From contig CM020619.1 in NCBI GenBank assembly GCA_009829735.1, positions 8,112,375 to 8,176,374 of the forward strand: a DNA stretch of 64,000 bases, given 5' to 3'. Under the pieces are notes generated by a model. That model saw only the letters and a list, made by a program, of their open reading frames with translations. It was not told the DNA's origin and did not search any database. Both the position numbers and the translations under genes were made by a program. This DNA is from Pyropia yezoensis (Eukaryota; Rhodophyta; Bangiophyceae; Bangiales; Bangiaceae). Below, in pieces: positions 21,047 through 32,589 of the stretch (within the stretch, counting starts at the first letter, position 1; each line of letters starts with the position of its first letter).

Positions 21047-24000
21047 GAACCTCCAACGGCAGGGTACTTCTACCTGCTCCCCCTTTGCGTGCCGAGAGAA
21101 AGGACGGCGGTTACCTGCTCAACCGGTAGCCGCCTGGACACCCTGTTTGTTCAAGGGGACATTGCTCTTCCTGCGTAAAGAAAACCTCAAGATTAATGCT
21201 CGTATGCGTGTGGGGGATAGCCTCCCCCAAGCTGTTACGCCGGTGGTTGACACGGGAGCCGGACCAAGCGTCATCACTGAGAACCTGTTACCTCCGGGCT
21301 GGCGTCGACATGCCTGGAGAGCGCCTACCCGGACCCATATCGTCGACGCTTCGGGTCAAACCCTACGACCGCTTGGCCGTCTTCCTGTCGCCATCTATGT
21401 CAACAATGAACCAATGCTTTTTCCCTTTCTAGTAGTCAAGACCCTATCAGTCCCCCTCATCCTAGGCTGGGACTTCCAGAAGCAGCATGTCAAGAGCATC
21501 CTACCCGGAGAAGGGAAGGTCCAGTTCAACCATGGGTTTGTGTCACCGGTATTGGAGCATCTGGACGCCAAGGTTCGTGTAGCCAAGAGCAAGAGGGAAC
21601 GCATCCCACCCTCTACCTTGACTCTCTTCAAACCGGTGCTCCTACCTCCTCGCTCGGAGAGCAAGGTTCAAGTAACGACCCGGATTGCAGGTCAATGCCT
21701 GATCTACGGACGTAAGGGATTTCTGGCGAAACACCGGTTATACTTGGCCCACGGACATCACAAGAAGGTAGAAAGGCACACCCCGTTCCCGGTGCTCATC
21801 GTCAACGTGAGCCGGAAGCCAATAACCCTCGCCAAGGGCACCCGAGTTGGTACAGCAGAGCCTTACCGGGGATCCGCCCGTGCTATGAGCAAGGAAGACC
21901 TCCTGAACCTGCAACAAGAACTGGCATCCAACTTGACGGCCTTAGACGTACCTCCGAAACAAGAGCAGGCTGGCAGCGCTACTCCGAAACCCGAACAAGC
22001 ACCACCCGGGATGCCGAAGGTCAAGCGAGAAAATGTCCCTCTCGACTTGAAGGAGGCACTGGAGAAGCTTCTCCAGGAATATCGGCACCTGTGGTCGGGA
22101 GAGCTGGGCAAGATGGACGCCACTCTACACCGGATTCAACTCAAGCCGGAAGCTAAGCCAGTGCACATGCAACCATATCGGGCCGGACCTCATCGCCGGG
22201 ATGAGATTGAGAAGCAGGTTAACAAGATGCTCAAGATGGATGTTATCGAGCCGTCTGATGGCGAGTGGGCTTTCCCGGTGGTAGTCGTCCCGAAAACCGG
22301 CGGTCACTTCCGTTTCTGCGTTGACTACCGGCGCCTGAACGAGATGACAGTCAAGGACGTATACCCGATACCCCGGATGGATGATTGCCTCGAGTTTCTT
22401 GGTGATGCCACCCTCTTATCGACGCTGGATTGTAATGCCGGTTACTGGCAGATCCCTTTGGCTGACGAAGACAAGGACAAGACCACCTTCACGTGCCACC
22501 TGGGACTATTCCGGTGCAAGCGTCTTCCTTTTGGTCTCACCAATGCTCCGGCAACCTTCCAAAGAGCCATCGACATCATCCTGTCCGGGCTAAGGTGGAG
22601 AACATGTTTGGTCTACCTGGACGACATTATCGTTTTCTCCAAGACCCCAGCGGACCACCTGGAGCACCTTCGGGAGGTCCTGGCCCTCCTGTCCAAGGCT
22701 GGAGTTACCCTCAAGGCCGAGAAGTGCCACCTGTTTGAGACTGAGGTGGAGTATCTGGGGCACGTGCTGAGTCCGGGGGAGCTCCGAGTCAATGAGAAGA
22801 ACATCAAGGCCCTCCGGCATGCACGGCAACCCAAAACCCAGACGGAACTCAAGAGCTTCCTGGGTATGTGCAACGTCTATCGCCGGTTCGTATGGGACTA
22901 TGCCCTGATTGCCCGGCCATTGACCAAGCTTACCAGCAAGAAGCTTCCCGCACAACTCCCGGTGTTCGACGAGAAGCAGACCGCGGCCTTCGAAGAGCTC
23001 AAGAAGCGCCTGACCACCACTCCAGTACTGGCGTTACCCAAGCGGGAGGGCCAGTTTGTTCTGGAGACTGATGCCTGTGGCGTCCAGGTGGGGTGCTCAC
23101 TACTCCAGCAGCAACCTGATGGGCACTTCCTCCCGATAGGCTACTACAGTCGCGTCTTGACTCCAGCCGAGAAGAACTATTCCACGACGGAGCGCGAGTG
23201 CTTGGCAGTCGTCTGGGCTTGCTTCCTGTTACGGCCATATCTTGAAGGACAAAAGTTCCTCATCCGGACGGATCACGCCAGTCTAAGGTGGCTGCTATGC
23301 ATGGACAGCAGTCAAGGAAGGGTCGCCCGGTGGCGCCTACGCCTTTCGGAGTTCAAGTACACGGTGTGCACCAGAGCAGGGAGGGAGCACCACTGCGCCG
23401 ACACCATGTCCCGGCTGGAGACTCCTGCAGCCGATACCGGTCCTATCCCGGAGGAAATACCTTGCTTCATCCTCCCGAATGTCGGACGTGGCTGGCATGC
23501 TCCCCTGTATGAGACACCTGAAGCTGATCAACCGGTGACTATTCACCGGATGCTGGAGGCACAACTGACGGATCCTCAATGCTTGGAGCTTCGCCACCAG
23601 ATGGACCTGAACCGGAACAGTCGTTTCTCCGAGTCTACGGACGGACTCCTAGTACGGGTGTCACCCTTCGATGGGGCCACTCAAGTCTACGTACCCCGGG
23701 GCCTACGAGCTGACATCCTACGCCTGGAGCACTCGTCTCCCCAGGCCGGACATCCTGGTATCAATCGGATGTATGCTTCCATGAGACGACACGATTACTG
23801 GGAAACCATGGCCAGTGACGTCCATAAGTACCTGGAGGCTTGTGTGTCGTGTGCAAGGAACCGGTTGTCCCAGAGGAAGAAGACTTCTAAGCTACGCCTA
23901 TTCCCTGCGGCGGAGCCCTTTGGAAGCTTAAGCATGGACATCCTGGGGCCCCTACCTGAAACATCCAGTGGCAACATATACCTGCTCATCATATGTGACC

Positions 24001-25106
24001 GGTTCTCCAAGTTCACTCGAGCAATCCCGCTGAGGACCATCACGGCTCTGGATGTCACGTCAGCCTTCTGCGAGTACTGGATAGCTGCCTACGGCCCTCC
24101 AGACTCCGTCTTAACCGACAACGGTCCCCATTTTGCATCCCTGTTCTTCCAAGGAGTCAGTGACCTGATGGGCATCAAGAACTTGTACACCACGACGTAC
24201 CACCCGCAAACGATCGGCCAGGTGGAACGATTCAACCGGACCCTAGTAGACATGCTACGGCACTACGTGGAGGAGCACCAAGAAGACTGGGACGAGCTCC
24301 TGGCTGTCCTCACTCTAGCCTACAACTCCCGAGTTCACCGGACAACGGGGGTCGCTCCACTCGACTTTGTCACCCCAAGGCGGCTGACCAACTTCTCCCT
24401 GGAAAGAATACCAGATGGTCTCCAGCCTGCACTGAAGTCAGGTCCCAAGGCAAAGGATGAGTTCCTGGAACAACTGAAGCTCCTGCTCCCAAGAGTCAAG
24501 GAGTCAATCTCGAAGACACAGGAGCGATACAAGCGGGGCTATGACAAGGGCGTTCGGGAAAAGAACAAAGAACTGGGTGGTGGCGACTGGGTTTTTGTGG
24601 ACAACCATAGCAAGACCCGGGGGAAGCTGGACTCGAAGACGGATGGACCTCATGAGATCCTGAATGCGGACGGTTGGACCTTTCTTCTAGACGTGGATGG
24701 CTCCCCGTACCGCGTGAGCAGCGACCATGTCACCCGAGCTCCACCGCCAAGCCAACGGGACTTGACCCGGCGCAAGCGGGCCGCAGTACCCTGGCTATCC
24801 CAAGAAGAAGGTCGGGAATATGTCTACGTCAAGTTTGTGGACCATGCCTGGAGAGACGGACGCCTGTACCTGCGAGTACGCTGGTTCGGTTTTAACCCGG
24901 CAGATGATACCTGGGAACCCTCAAACCGGCTACCCATCGCGGATGTCTGTGCCTACACGCGACGGAACGGGATAGAGGGCACTCCAGTGGCCAGAGCCGG
25001 CAAGATTCTGGAGTCGGACTCGGAGGAGGACCAAGAGGATGGGGCCAACCAAGACCCTCGGGACGAGCCGAGTTCATCCGCAACGGATGCGGAACAAGAG
25101 GATTGA
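21006..25106 (+). CDS. pol: Gypsy Pol polyprotein, family B (made by -1 frameshift)
   Basis: The pol frame is continuous from the heptamer at 21006 to TAG/TGA-type termination at 25106. An ATG is absent at its start, so synthesis as a Gag-Pol fusion is inferred. Domains in order: aspartic protease (VVDTGAGPS), reverse transcriptase with YLDD at 22614-22625, RNase H (ETDACG, TERECLAVVWA, RTDHASL), integrase with H-H-C-C zinc site (EHSSPQAGHPG, CVSCARN), catalytic D-D-E (MDILGP near 23935, LTDNGP near 24112, ERFNRT near 24224), and a C-terminal chromodomain at about 24814-24940 (RVRWFGFNPADDTWEP). The frame is intact. The chromodomain places it with chromoviruses. Confidence 0.93.
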   Translation, partial: GKRVGQALSPSVFPNLQRQGTSTCSPFACREKGRRLPAQPVAAWTPCLFKGTLLFLRKENLKINARMRVGDSLPQAVTPVVDTGAGPSVITENLLPPGWRRHAWRAPTRTHIVDASGQTLRPLGRLPVAIYVNNEPMLFPFLVVKTLSVPLILGWDFQKQHVKSILPGEGKVQFNHGFVSPVLEHLDAKVRVAKSKRERIPPSTLTLFKPVLLPPRSESKVQVTTRIAGQCLIYGRKGFLAKHRLYLAHGHHKKVERHTPFPVLIVNVSRKPITLAKGTRVGTAEPYRGSARAMSKEDLLNLQQELASNLTALDVPPKQEQAGSATPKPEQAPPGMPKVKRENVPLDLKEALEKLLQEYRHLWSGELGKMDATLHRIQLKPEAKPVHMQPYRAGPHRRDEIEKQVNKMLKMDVIEPSDGEWAFPVVVVPKTGGHFRFCVDYRRLNEMTVKDVYPIPRMDDCLEFLGDATLLSTLDCNAGYWQIPLADEDKDKTTFTCHLGLFRCKRLPFGLTNAPATFQRAIDIILSGLRWRTCLVYLDDIIVFSKTPADHLEHLREVLALLSKAGVTLKAEKCHLFETEVEYLGHVLSPGELRVNEKNIKALRHARQPKTQTELKSFLGMCNVYRRFVWDYALIARPLTKLTSKKLPAQLPVFDEKQTAAFEELKKRLTTTPVLALPKREGQFVLETDACGVQVGCSLLQQQPDGHFLPIGYYSRVLTPAEKNYSTTERECLAVVWACFLLRPYLEGQKFLIRTDHASLRWLLCMDSSQGRVARWRLRLSEFKYTVCTRAGREHHCADTMSRLETPAADTGPIPEEIPCFILPNVGRGWHAPLYETPEADQPVTIHRMLEAQLTDPQCLELRHQMDLNRNSRFSESTDGLLVRVSPFDGATQVYVPRGLRADILRLEHSSPQAGHPGINRMYASMRRHDYWETMASDVHKYLEACVSCARNRLSQRKKTSKLRLFPAAEPFGSLSMDILGPLPETSSGNIYLLIICDRFSKFTRAIPLRTITALDVTSAFCEYWIAAYGPPDSVLTDNGPHFASLFFQGVSDLMGIKNLYTTTYHPQTIGQVERFNRTLVDMLRHYVEEHQEDWDELLAVLTLAYNSRVHRTTGVAPLDFVTPRRLTNFSLERIPDGLQPALKSGPKAKDEFLEQLKLLLPRVKESISKTQERYKRGYDKGVREKNKELGGGDWVFVDNHSKTRGKLDSKTDGPHEILNADGWTFLLDVDGSPYRVSSDHVTRAPPPSQRDLTRRKRAAVPWLSQEEGREYVYVKFVDHAWRDGRLYLRVRWFGFNPADDTWEPSNRLPIADVCAYTRRNGIEGTPVARAGKILESDSEEDQEDGANQDPRDEPSSSATDAEQED

Positions 25107-25251
25107 GAAGAAGGGAACGGGTATATCAAGGAGAACACGCAATACAAGCATGGAACAATCAAGGAAAACAAGCACCCGCTCGGGCAACCCTTCTCTCCGC
25201 CTCTTCCCTCCTCGCTTCTCCCAAGACCCTCACCCTCCTTGCCTCCAACTA

Positions 25252-27367
25252 CTACTCCCGGTGCGGACGCTGAGCCGCGGGAGTGTCCTCCAGCGCTGCC
25301 TCCGCGGCACGACGGGAACCGGAGGAAGACGGGATGACGTAGTGCGGTGGACGCGGTGCATCCCGGTATGACGCCATCGGAGTAGTACCGGTAGTTGCCG
25401 GGGGCTCCCGCTCATCCAGATATGCCCGTCGGCGCCCCGGGAAGCCAGTGAAGGTTTCTGACCACTGCTGGGCCAAGCCATGCCGCGTCAAGGTCGCCAG
25501 AAGTTCGCCAACCACCGGGCTGTTCGACATCTGGCCGCTGTCCGCGCAAGCAAACACCCGGTCAACCACGTTGTTGAAGACGCTGGCGTAAATGCCCAGC
25601 ACCAGGGAAGACCCGACGCCCTCAACCTGCACCGGAAAACGACCCAGCTGGCCTTCAATCATACCGACGTCGTACTGGTCGCATGTCGGGCCACCTTGGT
25701 TCAGGTACCAGTCCGGCACCCGGAAGCAGGTAAGGCGCAGAGTCGGCGCCGGAATCTCGAACCGCCCCGAGGATGACACCACCGGACGGTCCACAACGGC
25801 CCCCGAAACCGGAGTACCCAACTCCAGCGGAGGCACAGCGCCGCCGGCGTTGGAAGAAGGCGTCCGAGGCGGAGCGGCCGGAGTGGAAGGCGACCGCACG
25901 GTCACCCCCAGACTCGCCGCAGACAGGCGCGGTGCCGGAGGAGCTTGAAGTACCGGCACAGCCGGAACAGGGCGTGAACGCGCCGGCGACGGTTCAGGCG
26001 AGGCCACCGGGGCGACAGGTGCAACAGGAGGAAGCGGAGCCGCCGCAGACGCCTGACCGACCGCCGCGGCCCATCCCGACTCCTGCACCGGCGGCCCAAC
26101 TGGCAGAAGATCAAGGGCGGCCGGGGCAGGAAAGCTACCTAGCTGCGGCCACGCCGGAAGCGGCGTCGCCAGCTGCACCTTGGCCGGAGAAGACTGGTAG
26201 ACCACCTGCGCCCAACCGAAGCCATCTTGACGCGGGCGGTTCTGGTCGGCAATCGCGTTCAAGAAGTTCCGGTCATGCACCGGCACCAGACGCCGGAAGT
26301 AAATCATCGCCTGGAAGAGCCCTTTGTACTCTTCGTCCTGGCTGCACAGGAAGTCGACGGTCAACTTGTCGACAATCCAGACCATCAGGAGGTCAGGGAG
26401 AAACCAAAGCCGGTTGGACACCAAGACCTCGTGAAGCCAGTGGTTGGCCGCCAAGACTGTCATCTCGGACGTGTACATCATGTACGGGGTCGAGTGGAAG
26501 AAGCCCTTGATCGACGCCTGAGTCAAGGCGTCCAAGAAGTACCAGGTGAAGGGGATGCTGGAAGGAGCAAACCCGACCGGGATCTCGACTTCCTGCTGCT
26601 GCGGGATGACCTTGGGGTAGTACGCCGCCCGGTTAGCCTTATCCAGCTTCCAGAACTCCTGATGGTTGCAGCTCACGAGGGTCACGCTGACGGCCGCGTC
26701 GCTCGCCTTGCTCCCGTGCCGGTGACAACTTGGAGTACTTCCGGGTCAGGAAAGGCGGCTCCAGAGCGACCATGCTCGGACGGGGGTCGCAGTTCAGGCT
26801 CCCCGACCCCTTGAGCGCCTCGTCCCAGACCTTGAGCGCCCGGTGGACGTACCCTTCCTCCTCCGGCCACCGGAGAGCGGACGCGGACACGCGACGCTCG
26901 GTCAAGGGCAGATCCAGCACCAGCGCGAAGGGGAGATCCTCCAGACGAGCAACCCAAGAGGAACCCGAGAAGCTCTGGGAGCGGTCCTGTGCCAGGCGCA
27001 TCTGGTCCGCCGTGTGAAGACGAGCCTTATCCATCTCTGTCAAGACCCCGCGCTGGAGTTCCTTGCGCCAGAGGTCCAAGCAATTCTGCTGGCACTGGGC
27101 CGCGCCGGCGTTGCCGACCACCGTGGAGTAACGCCGGGCCGCCAGAGGGTCCTGCCCAAGAAGCATCTCCGGGAGACCCACCGGGGGGGTCTCGACCGGG
27201 TGCATCACAGAAGCCGGGGGAAAGCGATCCGTCCCCGCCGTGGCGACCGGCGCCGACATCGACACCCGAGGAACCGGAGGCAGGAGAGGGGCGCGACTAC
27301 CCGAGTTCTCCTCCGCAACACTCGCCGCCGGAACCACGGGCCCAGCTTGGATCTCGGAACTGGACAT
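25252..27367 (-). pseudogene. Antisense ORF protein of Gypsy family B (one frameshift)
   Basis: Opposite to gag-pol, between pol and the 3' LTR, two abutting frames (26639-27367 and 25252-26685) make one protein of about 700 residues broken by a single indel near 26690-26740. It stops 146 bp past the pol stop, so the two genes converge. Start chosen at the ATG at 27367; the frame also extends into the LTR. It is related to the antisense protein of family A: shared motifs are LVS...EF...YYPK, EV-P-GF, WL-EV and RP--DG in the same order. The C-terminal part is Pro/Ala-rich. I recognise no known domain and do not assign a function. Confidence 0.7.
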
Positions 27368-27537
27368 GACGTCCAGACTCCGGGGGAACGCGAGGGCCAA
27401 GGTGAAGGAGAGAAGGGGGGCAGAGAACCGGAGCAGGTGATCGTGACCAGGGTGAAGACGCTCGACCTCGGCACCGGTGTGGACGTGCTCGAAGCTGTGC
27501 ACGGTGGCACCTGGTTCGGCCCGAGGACGTGCCGGAC

Positions 27538-27551
27538 TAGGGAGGGAGCTA
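27538..27551 (+). other. Polypurine tract, family B
   Basis: TAGGGAGGGAGCTA directly precedes the 3' LTR and would prime plus-strand synthesis. Confidence 0.75.
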
Positions 27552-28122
27552 TGTAGCATCCCTGGCCCCGACTTGGCGCCGACCCGGGACTACATCCAGA
27601 GGGCACCAGGTGCCAGGACACGCCCGCCGTGTGGTGATGGTTGGCGGCCGTGGCCCGTGCCCGGCACTGGGATGCGGTGGACTACGCTATCCACCCGTGA
27701 GAGAGGGATTGCTGATGGGTTTTTGCATACTTGTGAGGGACTTGATTTGAGAGAATTTGAGTGTGAGATTAGTGAGTGGGAATAGAATTAGTAGTGATAG
27801 TGGCCCCCGACCTGACGAGGTTAGACTCGGGTCGGGGCCACTCGGGGTTATGGGGGGGCTACCTGGCCAACGTGCCGAGGCTCCCCCAGATGCACCTTAA
27901 GAGGGACAGCGAGGCGCCCTTGGCCCGCGCCCTCAGGAAAAAGACAACTGCGCGTTTGCTTGCCTCTTCCCCGTGTGCACTACCGTGCGTATCTGTTTGC
28001 TCTGCGAGCAGGCACGTGAGGCAACAGGCATACCATTCTCGTAGTTCCCCTTTCTGTGTTACCTGTCCCTTTCCCCCGAGGGATATTGACACGTGTCTGA
28101 GAGGATCGAGTTTTATACCACA
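27552..28122 (+). repeat. 3' LTR of Gypsy family B
   Basis: 571 bp, about 99 percent identical to the 5' LTR and followed by the CCACC target duplication. Confidence 0.95.
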
Positions 28123-28127
28123 CCACC

Positions 28128-29479
28128 CAGGCCCCCTCCCAGGCGCCCTCGGTGCGGTGTGAGACGACAGCAGCAGGTGCGGCCACCTCCCGCGGTTTAC
28201 AGCCGCCACGCAAGGTGCCACCACCTCCGCGGCGGTCAACGGCGAGGCGCAGTCGGGTGATCTTGCACGGCATCAAACGCGCCGATGCAGCCACGGTGCA
28301 ACTTAAATGCGGCAACGGTGGTGGACGCGCACACAGCCCCTGCAGGCACGTCAGGCGACAGCAGGCGCGCCCGCACGTGGATAGCACGGAGGCCACCTTA
28401 ACCTACCAGCTCAGCTCCACGGCGGACTCACGCGGGCGGCTGCCAGGCACGCCATCAGCTGCCGGATGCAGGGCGCGCGGGCAGGCAGAGGACCACATAC
28501 TGCGGCGGACGCACCACTCGGCGCGCCCGGAGACATGGCACACAACACCTAGTCCGGGGGCTGTGGCGACCATTCCTGATGCGGTGGCGCCAAATTGCGG
28601 AGCACCTTCCGACACAGCGCGAGGGGGTGACGACAAACAGTGAATGGACACAGAGAAGACCTACGAAGTGGGCGGAGTTTATGTTTCATGAAAACGAGGT
28701 TCAAGCTGTCCCATAGGGGAGGGCTATGTTGCGTGCCACGTTTGAGAAAGCGAGCCTTTGCCAATGAGAATGCAGCCCACGTGCAAAACATCATGACACG
28801 TCGCATAGTTTACGAATGTTGGTGGACAGTCACCGGCCGCAGGCTGCGATCTCGTCTGGCGCACCGTGTGCTGCGTGACCCCCTTGCGTAACCCCCGTTT
28901 GTTCCATTGTGCCGTGACCGCTCAAAGCATCGCCGCAGAGCGCTGCTGCCTCTGCGTGGCCCCTTTCAGCAGCAGCTTTCCATCATGATGATGCCCATCT
29001 TCTCCCACGACAACACGGCGTACGGTTTGGTGCAGCGGAGCGGCTGATGGATTCATTTGTAGAGCGTGCAGCTGTTTTACGTGCGCATCGTCTGTGGTGC
29101 CGCGAAGATGGTATGTGCTGTCGTGGGTGCTGTGGCACACGCCGGAGTGCCTGTCGTGGCACACGGCGAAGTGCCTGTCGTGACACACGGCGGAGTGCCT
29201 GTCGTGACACACGGCGGAGTGCCTGCCGGGCTGCGGGTGGATCTGTTGGCGGCCAGGTCGGCCTTCCCTGCCCCGTTTCGGCTCGTCCGCAGTCTCGCGC
29301 GCATGCAGGGCGCTCAATCCAGGGCCTCTATCTGCCCTTAAGAGGAGCTCTTACCTGTCCCTCCGGCCGCCAACGTCCAACCATCGCACTCTTCCGACGA
29401 CTCCTTGCCTCCGAGTCCGCTCTGTCTGCTCCCTCCCGCCCTTCAGGCCTCCAGTTCTCTACCCCACCACCGACGCTCC
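28128..29479. other. Non-coding spacer
   Basis: No supported gene. 28130-28600 is GC-rich with loosely repeated GCGGCCACC-type text. A 24-bp tandem repeat lies at 29131-29229. Confidence 0.5.
29131..29229. repeat. 24-bp tandem repeat, about 4 units
   Basis: Consecutive copies of GTGCCTGTCGTGACACACGG plus CGGA, with small variations, occur without spacers. Confidence 0.9.
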
Positions 29480-31368
29480 ATGAACCTGCGAAACCACATC
29501 GCAATGGCGTGTGGCGACTACTTCACCCCGCAAGACCCTCGCCGCGCGACGATGGGGCAGCCTATGGCTCCGACGGCTGGGTTCTTCCGTGGAGTTGCGG
29601 CGGCTGTAGCCAGCGGGGGGGCTTGGACAGCGGCTCCTCACTGTATGGTGCCTGCTAATCCTGCCTGGACCGCGCACGCGTCGACGGCCTTTGCCGGCGT
29701 TGCTGCTGGCGGATCTCATCCTCATGGCCAGCCCTCTCCGCCTCCCCAGTCTCTCCCTCCAAGCGGCCCGCCCTCCACGCCTCCAACGGGTCCCTCCGCG
29801 GCTTTAACAAGTCCTGTGCGTCACCGCCGTCGCACTCGTGCGTCGACCGTGCGCCCTCGGTCTGCGTCCCCCGATCCGTCCGGAGCGGGGGGTCCTGCCC
29901 GTCCGGTTCGGTGGCTGCATCCGGCGGCGAGGAGGAGGACGAGCTCACCGTGGCAGACGTGCTCACAGCCGTGAAGCGCAGCTTCGCCATTGTTCGCGGC
30001 GCCATCACGGAGCAGCAAGCGACGACGAATGATCTGGGCCGCCAGTTGGCGGCCGGCATGACCAAGATTGACCGCCTGGCGGTCGCAGTCGAGCAGATCG
30101 CCAACTGTCGCACGGAGGACCACGCATTGATGACGCGTCTGGGGAAGAAGATCGACGACTTGATCGATTGCCTGAAGGCTGATGGTGGAGATGGGGAGAC
30201 CAGCGAAGCCGCGGAGGACCCTCACGCTTGGGTTGGTGTTGTGCGGGTGCGTTTTTACGTGTATATGGGATCGTGTCGCAGGTCTAACTTGGTGTGGGCG
30301 TGACGGAGAGGAGTAGGGGAGGCCATTGGTCCAGGCACACGACCGAGGGAGTACGTCGTGCTCTATGCCTTTGCAGCAACTGACGACACTTGTGACTCTG
30401 AGGGTGGGTTCTGGTTTGGTGCTGCTTTTCCTGATGTTCTTGTTGTATATCTTCCTGCTATCCTCCTTCCACAGAAGAACGTGCTCATCAAGCTTGAACA
30501 GGACTTTATTAACGCCCGGACGCCGTAGGAGGCATACAAGACGATGGGGGAGCACAACCTCACGCTGGTGGACCTCGTCGCCGGGCACCTGGGCATCACG
30601 GAGGAGGAAGCCAACGCGAAGCTCATGACGCGGATCCCTTCCTCTCGGCGCCGGAACAGCAGGGCATCCAGCACAATCGTCGCGTACCGCTACCTCCGGC
30701 GCGCCGTCTCGCACTTCTACGAAAACCTGGGAAAGGCGGCCGTCAAGGGCTTCATCTCCAGCGTCAACGACAGCACTGGGATGGCGCGCCAAGTATTGGT
30801 GACCGGCAGCCGGACTCGGACGGTGCTCACCCTCACGCGGGAGGCGGCCATCCATCTCCTCACGGGCGACCGCTACATCTCGGAGGGCTTTGGCAAGAAA
30901 GCGCTTCTGGCGGGCGCGTCCAACATGTTTGCCGCTCTCGGAGCGGGGCATCTCGTTGAGAAGTCGTCTCCAGACAGTGCGGACAAGACGATTGTTTGCA
31001 TCCTCGCCCAAATGGCCTTGGGGTCCACGAAGGTTCGGGAGCACCTCAAGCTCCGTGCTTACGGCGGGTTGGCGGCGCAGGCCACCGCTGCCGGTGTGAA
31101 TAAGGGACACCGGCAGCCGTGGATCCGGGAGCTGACCACGCTCGACCGGGTGTACTGGCGCTTGCCGGAGACTTGCAACGGGCTGCGTTTTACTGACGCC
31201 GCCTCACCCCTGCGCGCAACCGCTAACCGCCCGCCTACGCTGGCGTCGGGTGCGGTTGCTGCTGGTGCTGGTGGAGCCGTTGCGGACGGCGGTGACGATG
31301 AAGACGACGTCGAGGACGGCTACTCTGCGGAGGCCGTTGGAGACGGGCTGCTTGAGCAGCTCGATTGA
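29480..31368 (+). pseudogene. Unrecognised repetitive gene, copy 1 (broken)
   Basis: The product is unknown to me. The 5' part starts at the ATG at 29480 and is Pro/Arg/Ser-rich. A frame change near 29880-29925 leads to a helical, likely coiled-coil segment (DVLTAVKRSFAIVRGAITEQ, KIDRLAVAVEQI). An intron ends at 30474 (pyrimidine tract, ACAG). Exon 2 (30475-31368) has an in-frame TAG at 30526-30528, then an intact 274-residue stretch with AVSHFYENLGKAAVKGFISS and an acidic C-terminus. Copy 2 at 38967-40620 shares the order of segments and the intron position. Being multicopy next to transposons, it may belong to a mobile element, which is inference. Confidence 0.6.
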
Positions 31369-32589
31369 GCGTGGCCTGTGTTGGCGTCAATCGGGGACGC
31401 TGGCAGTGAGTGCACTAGCCTATTGTACGTGGGTGGCCGCGTGGGTAGTGGATCCTCGAGGGCGCGTGGAAGTGGCTGGGCTGCGTGGGCGAGTGGGCGA
31501 GCAGGAGCCGGCATTTGTTGATGCCACATGATGGACCGAGCGTTAGGGAGTGGCGTGTTGTTTCTGGTTTATCGGGACATGTACTACCCGGCACGTGAGG
31601 AGGGTGAGGGCCGGCCCGCTCCCCGAACAGCCGGAAAAAACACATCCCGTACTTTTGCACCCTGTATGCTGCTGCCCTGCCGCCCCACTGCCACCCGGTG
31701 CGGTCCTGACGGGGACCTCATTAATGCGCCGTCGACTAGGCACCGCATTAGGGCCCGTGCTCAGCGCGACTTCTCGTAAGCGACACACGGGATCACACAA
31801 GAGTCCGCAGTGGTCTGCTGTCTGGTCTCGAGCTGGGCGAACTGCTATATGACGAATGTCCGCTAGTCCGCTGGAACTCCCGTGGCGAGCTGGGAACTGA
31901 ACGCAACCGAAAAACCGCTTTGTTCTGATCGTCACGAAGACGTGCCATCTGGCGGTTTCCTTGGATACTGATTGCTCTTCGCGGAAACCTTAAATAACGC
32001 GCTGGGATCGTCAGGGTTCTCGCCAATGAATAAACCCTTGAAAAATCGCTCGGTGTGCGACACCCCGGCGCCTGGCAGGCTGCGGTTTTTTGTCTCACGT
32101 CGTCGTGAGACAGCTAAGGAAGGGGCCAATGGGGGCCCGGGATCGCCAACGTGGCCGGCCGTCTCGTGGTCGAGGCCTGCCGTCTCGTGGTTGGAGGTTT
32201 TAGGTCCCCCCCTCGCAAGAGCCCTGTTTGAGACTGCATTGGCACCAGCAGGCCGCAGGCCGGTAAGTGCCCGAGGGGGGACCCGACCACTGCGCCAGCG
32301 GCCAACTGCGGCAACCGGAGGCCGTCCACCGCGCGCTTACGGACGAGTCCTCGGGCATGGCAGCAGGTCAGGCTCAACTAGTGCCCATGGCTACCCACCG
32401 CGGCGGCGGCGGTGGGCAGCGCTTGTCGTGCCTGCCGCCGCGCCTGTCATCGCCGAAGGATGCGGCCTGACTTGGGAGGGCTGCTGCTGCGCGGGCTGAA
32501 CTGCAGCCGGTCACCAACAAATCTGGCGGCGGCCGCGGCGGCATTGTCCATGCTCCTCGCCACCGCTGCCGCCACCAACCGACGAGGCT
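31369..32589. other. Non-coding spacer
   Basis: No gene supported. A perfect 8-bp-stem hairpin GTCTCACG-TCGT-CGTGAGAC lies at 32092-32111, and CCGTCTCGTGGT is repeated 21 bp apart near 32158 and 32179. Confidence 0.5.

Larger units (their letters stand above)
18475..28122 (+). mobile_element. Ty3/Gypsy chromovirus, family B, full length
   Basis: The element is 9648 bp with two 571-bp LTRs (TGTAGC...CCACA) flanked by identical CCACC at 18470-18474 and 28123-28127. Order: LTR, primer-binding site, gag, -1 pol, antisense ORF, polypurine tract, LTR. The two LTRs differ at about seven positions (near 1 percent), so the insertion is fairly young. The antisense ORF carries one frameshift in this copy; gag and pol are open. 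Confidence 0.95.

Noticed and set aside
29131..29229. Short regular repeats considered as a CRISPR array
   Set aside because: The 24-bp units are contiguous with no spacers, in a eukaryotic context.
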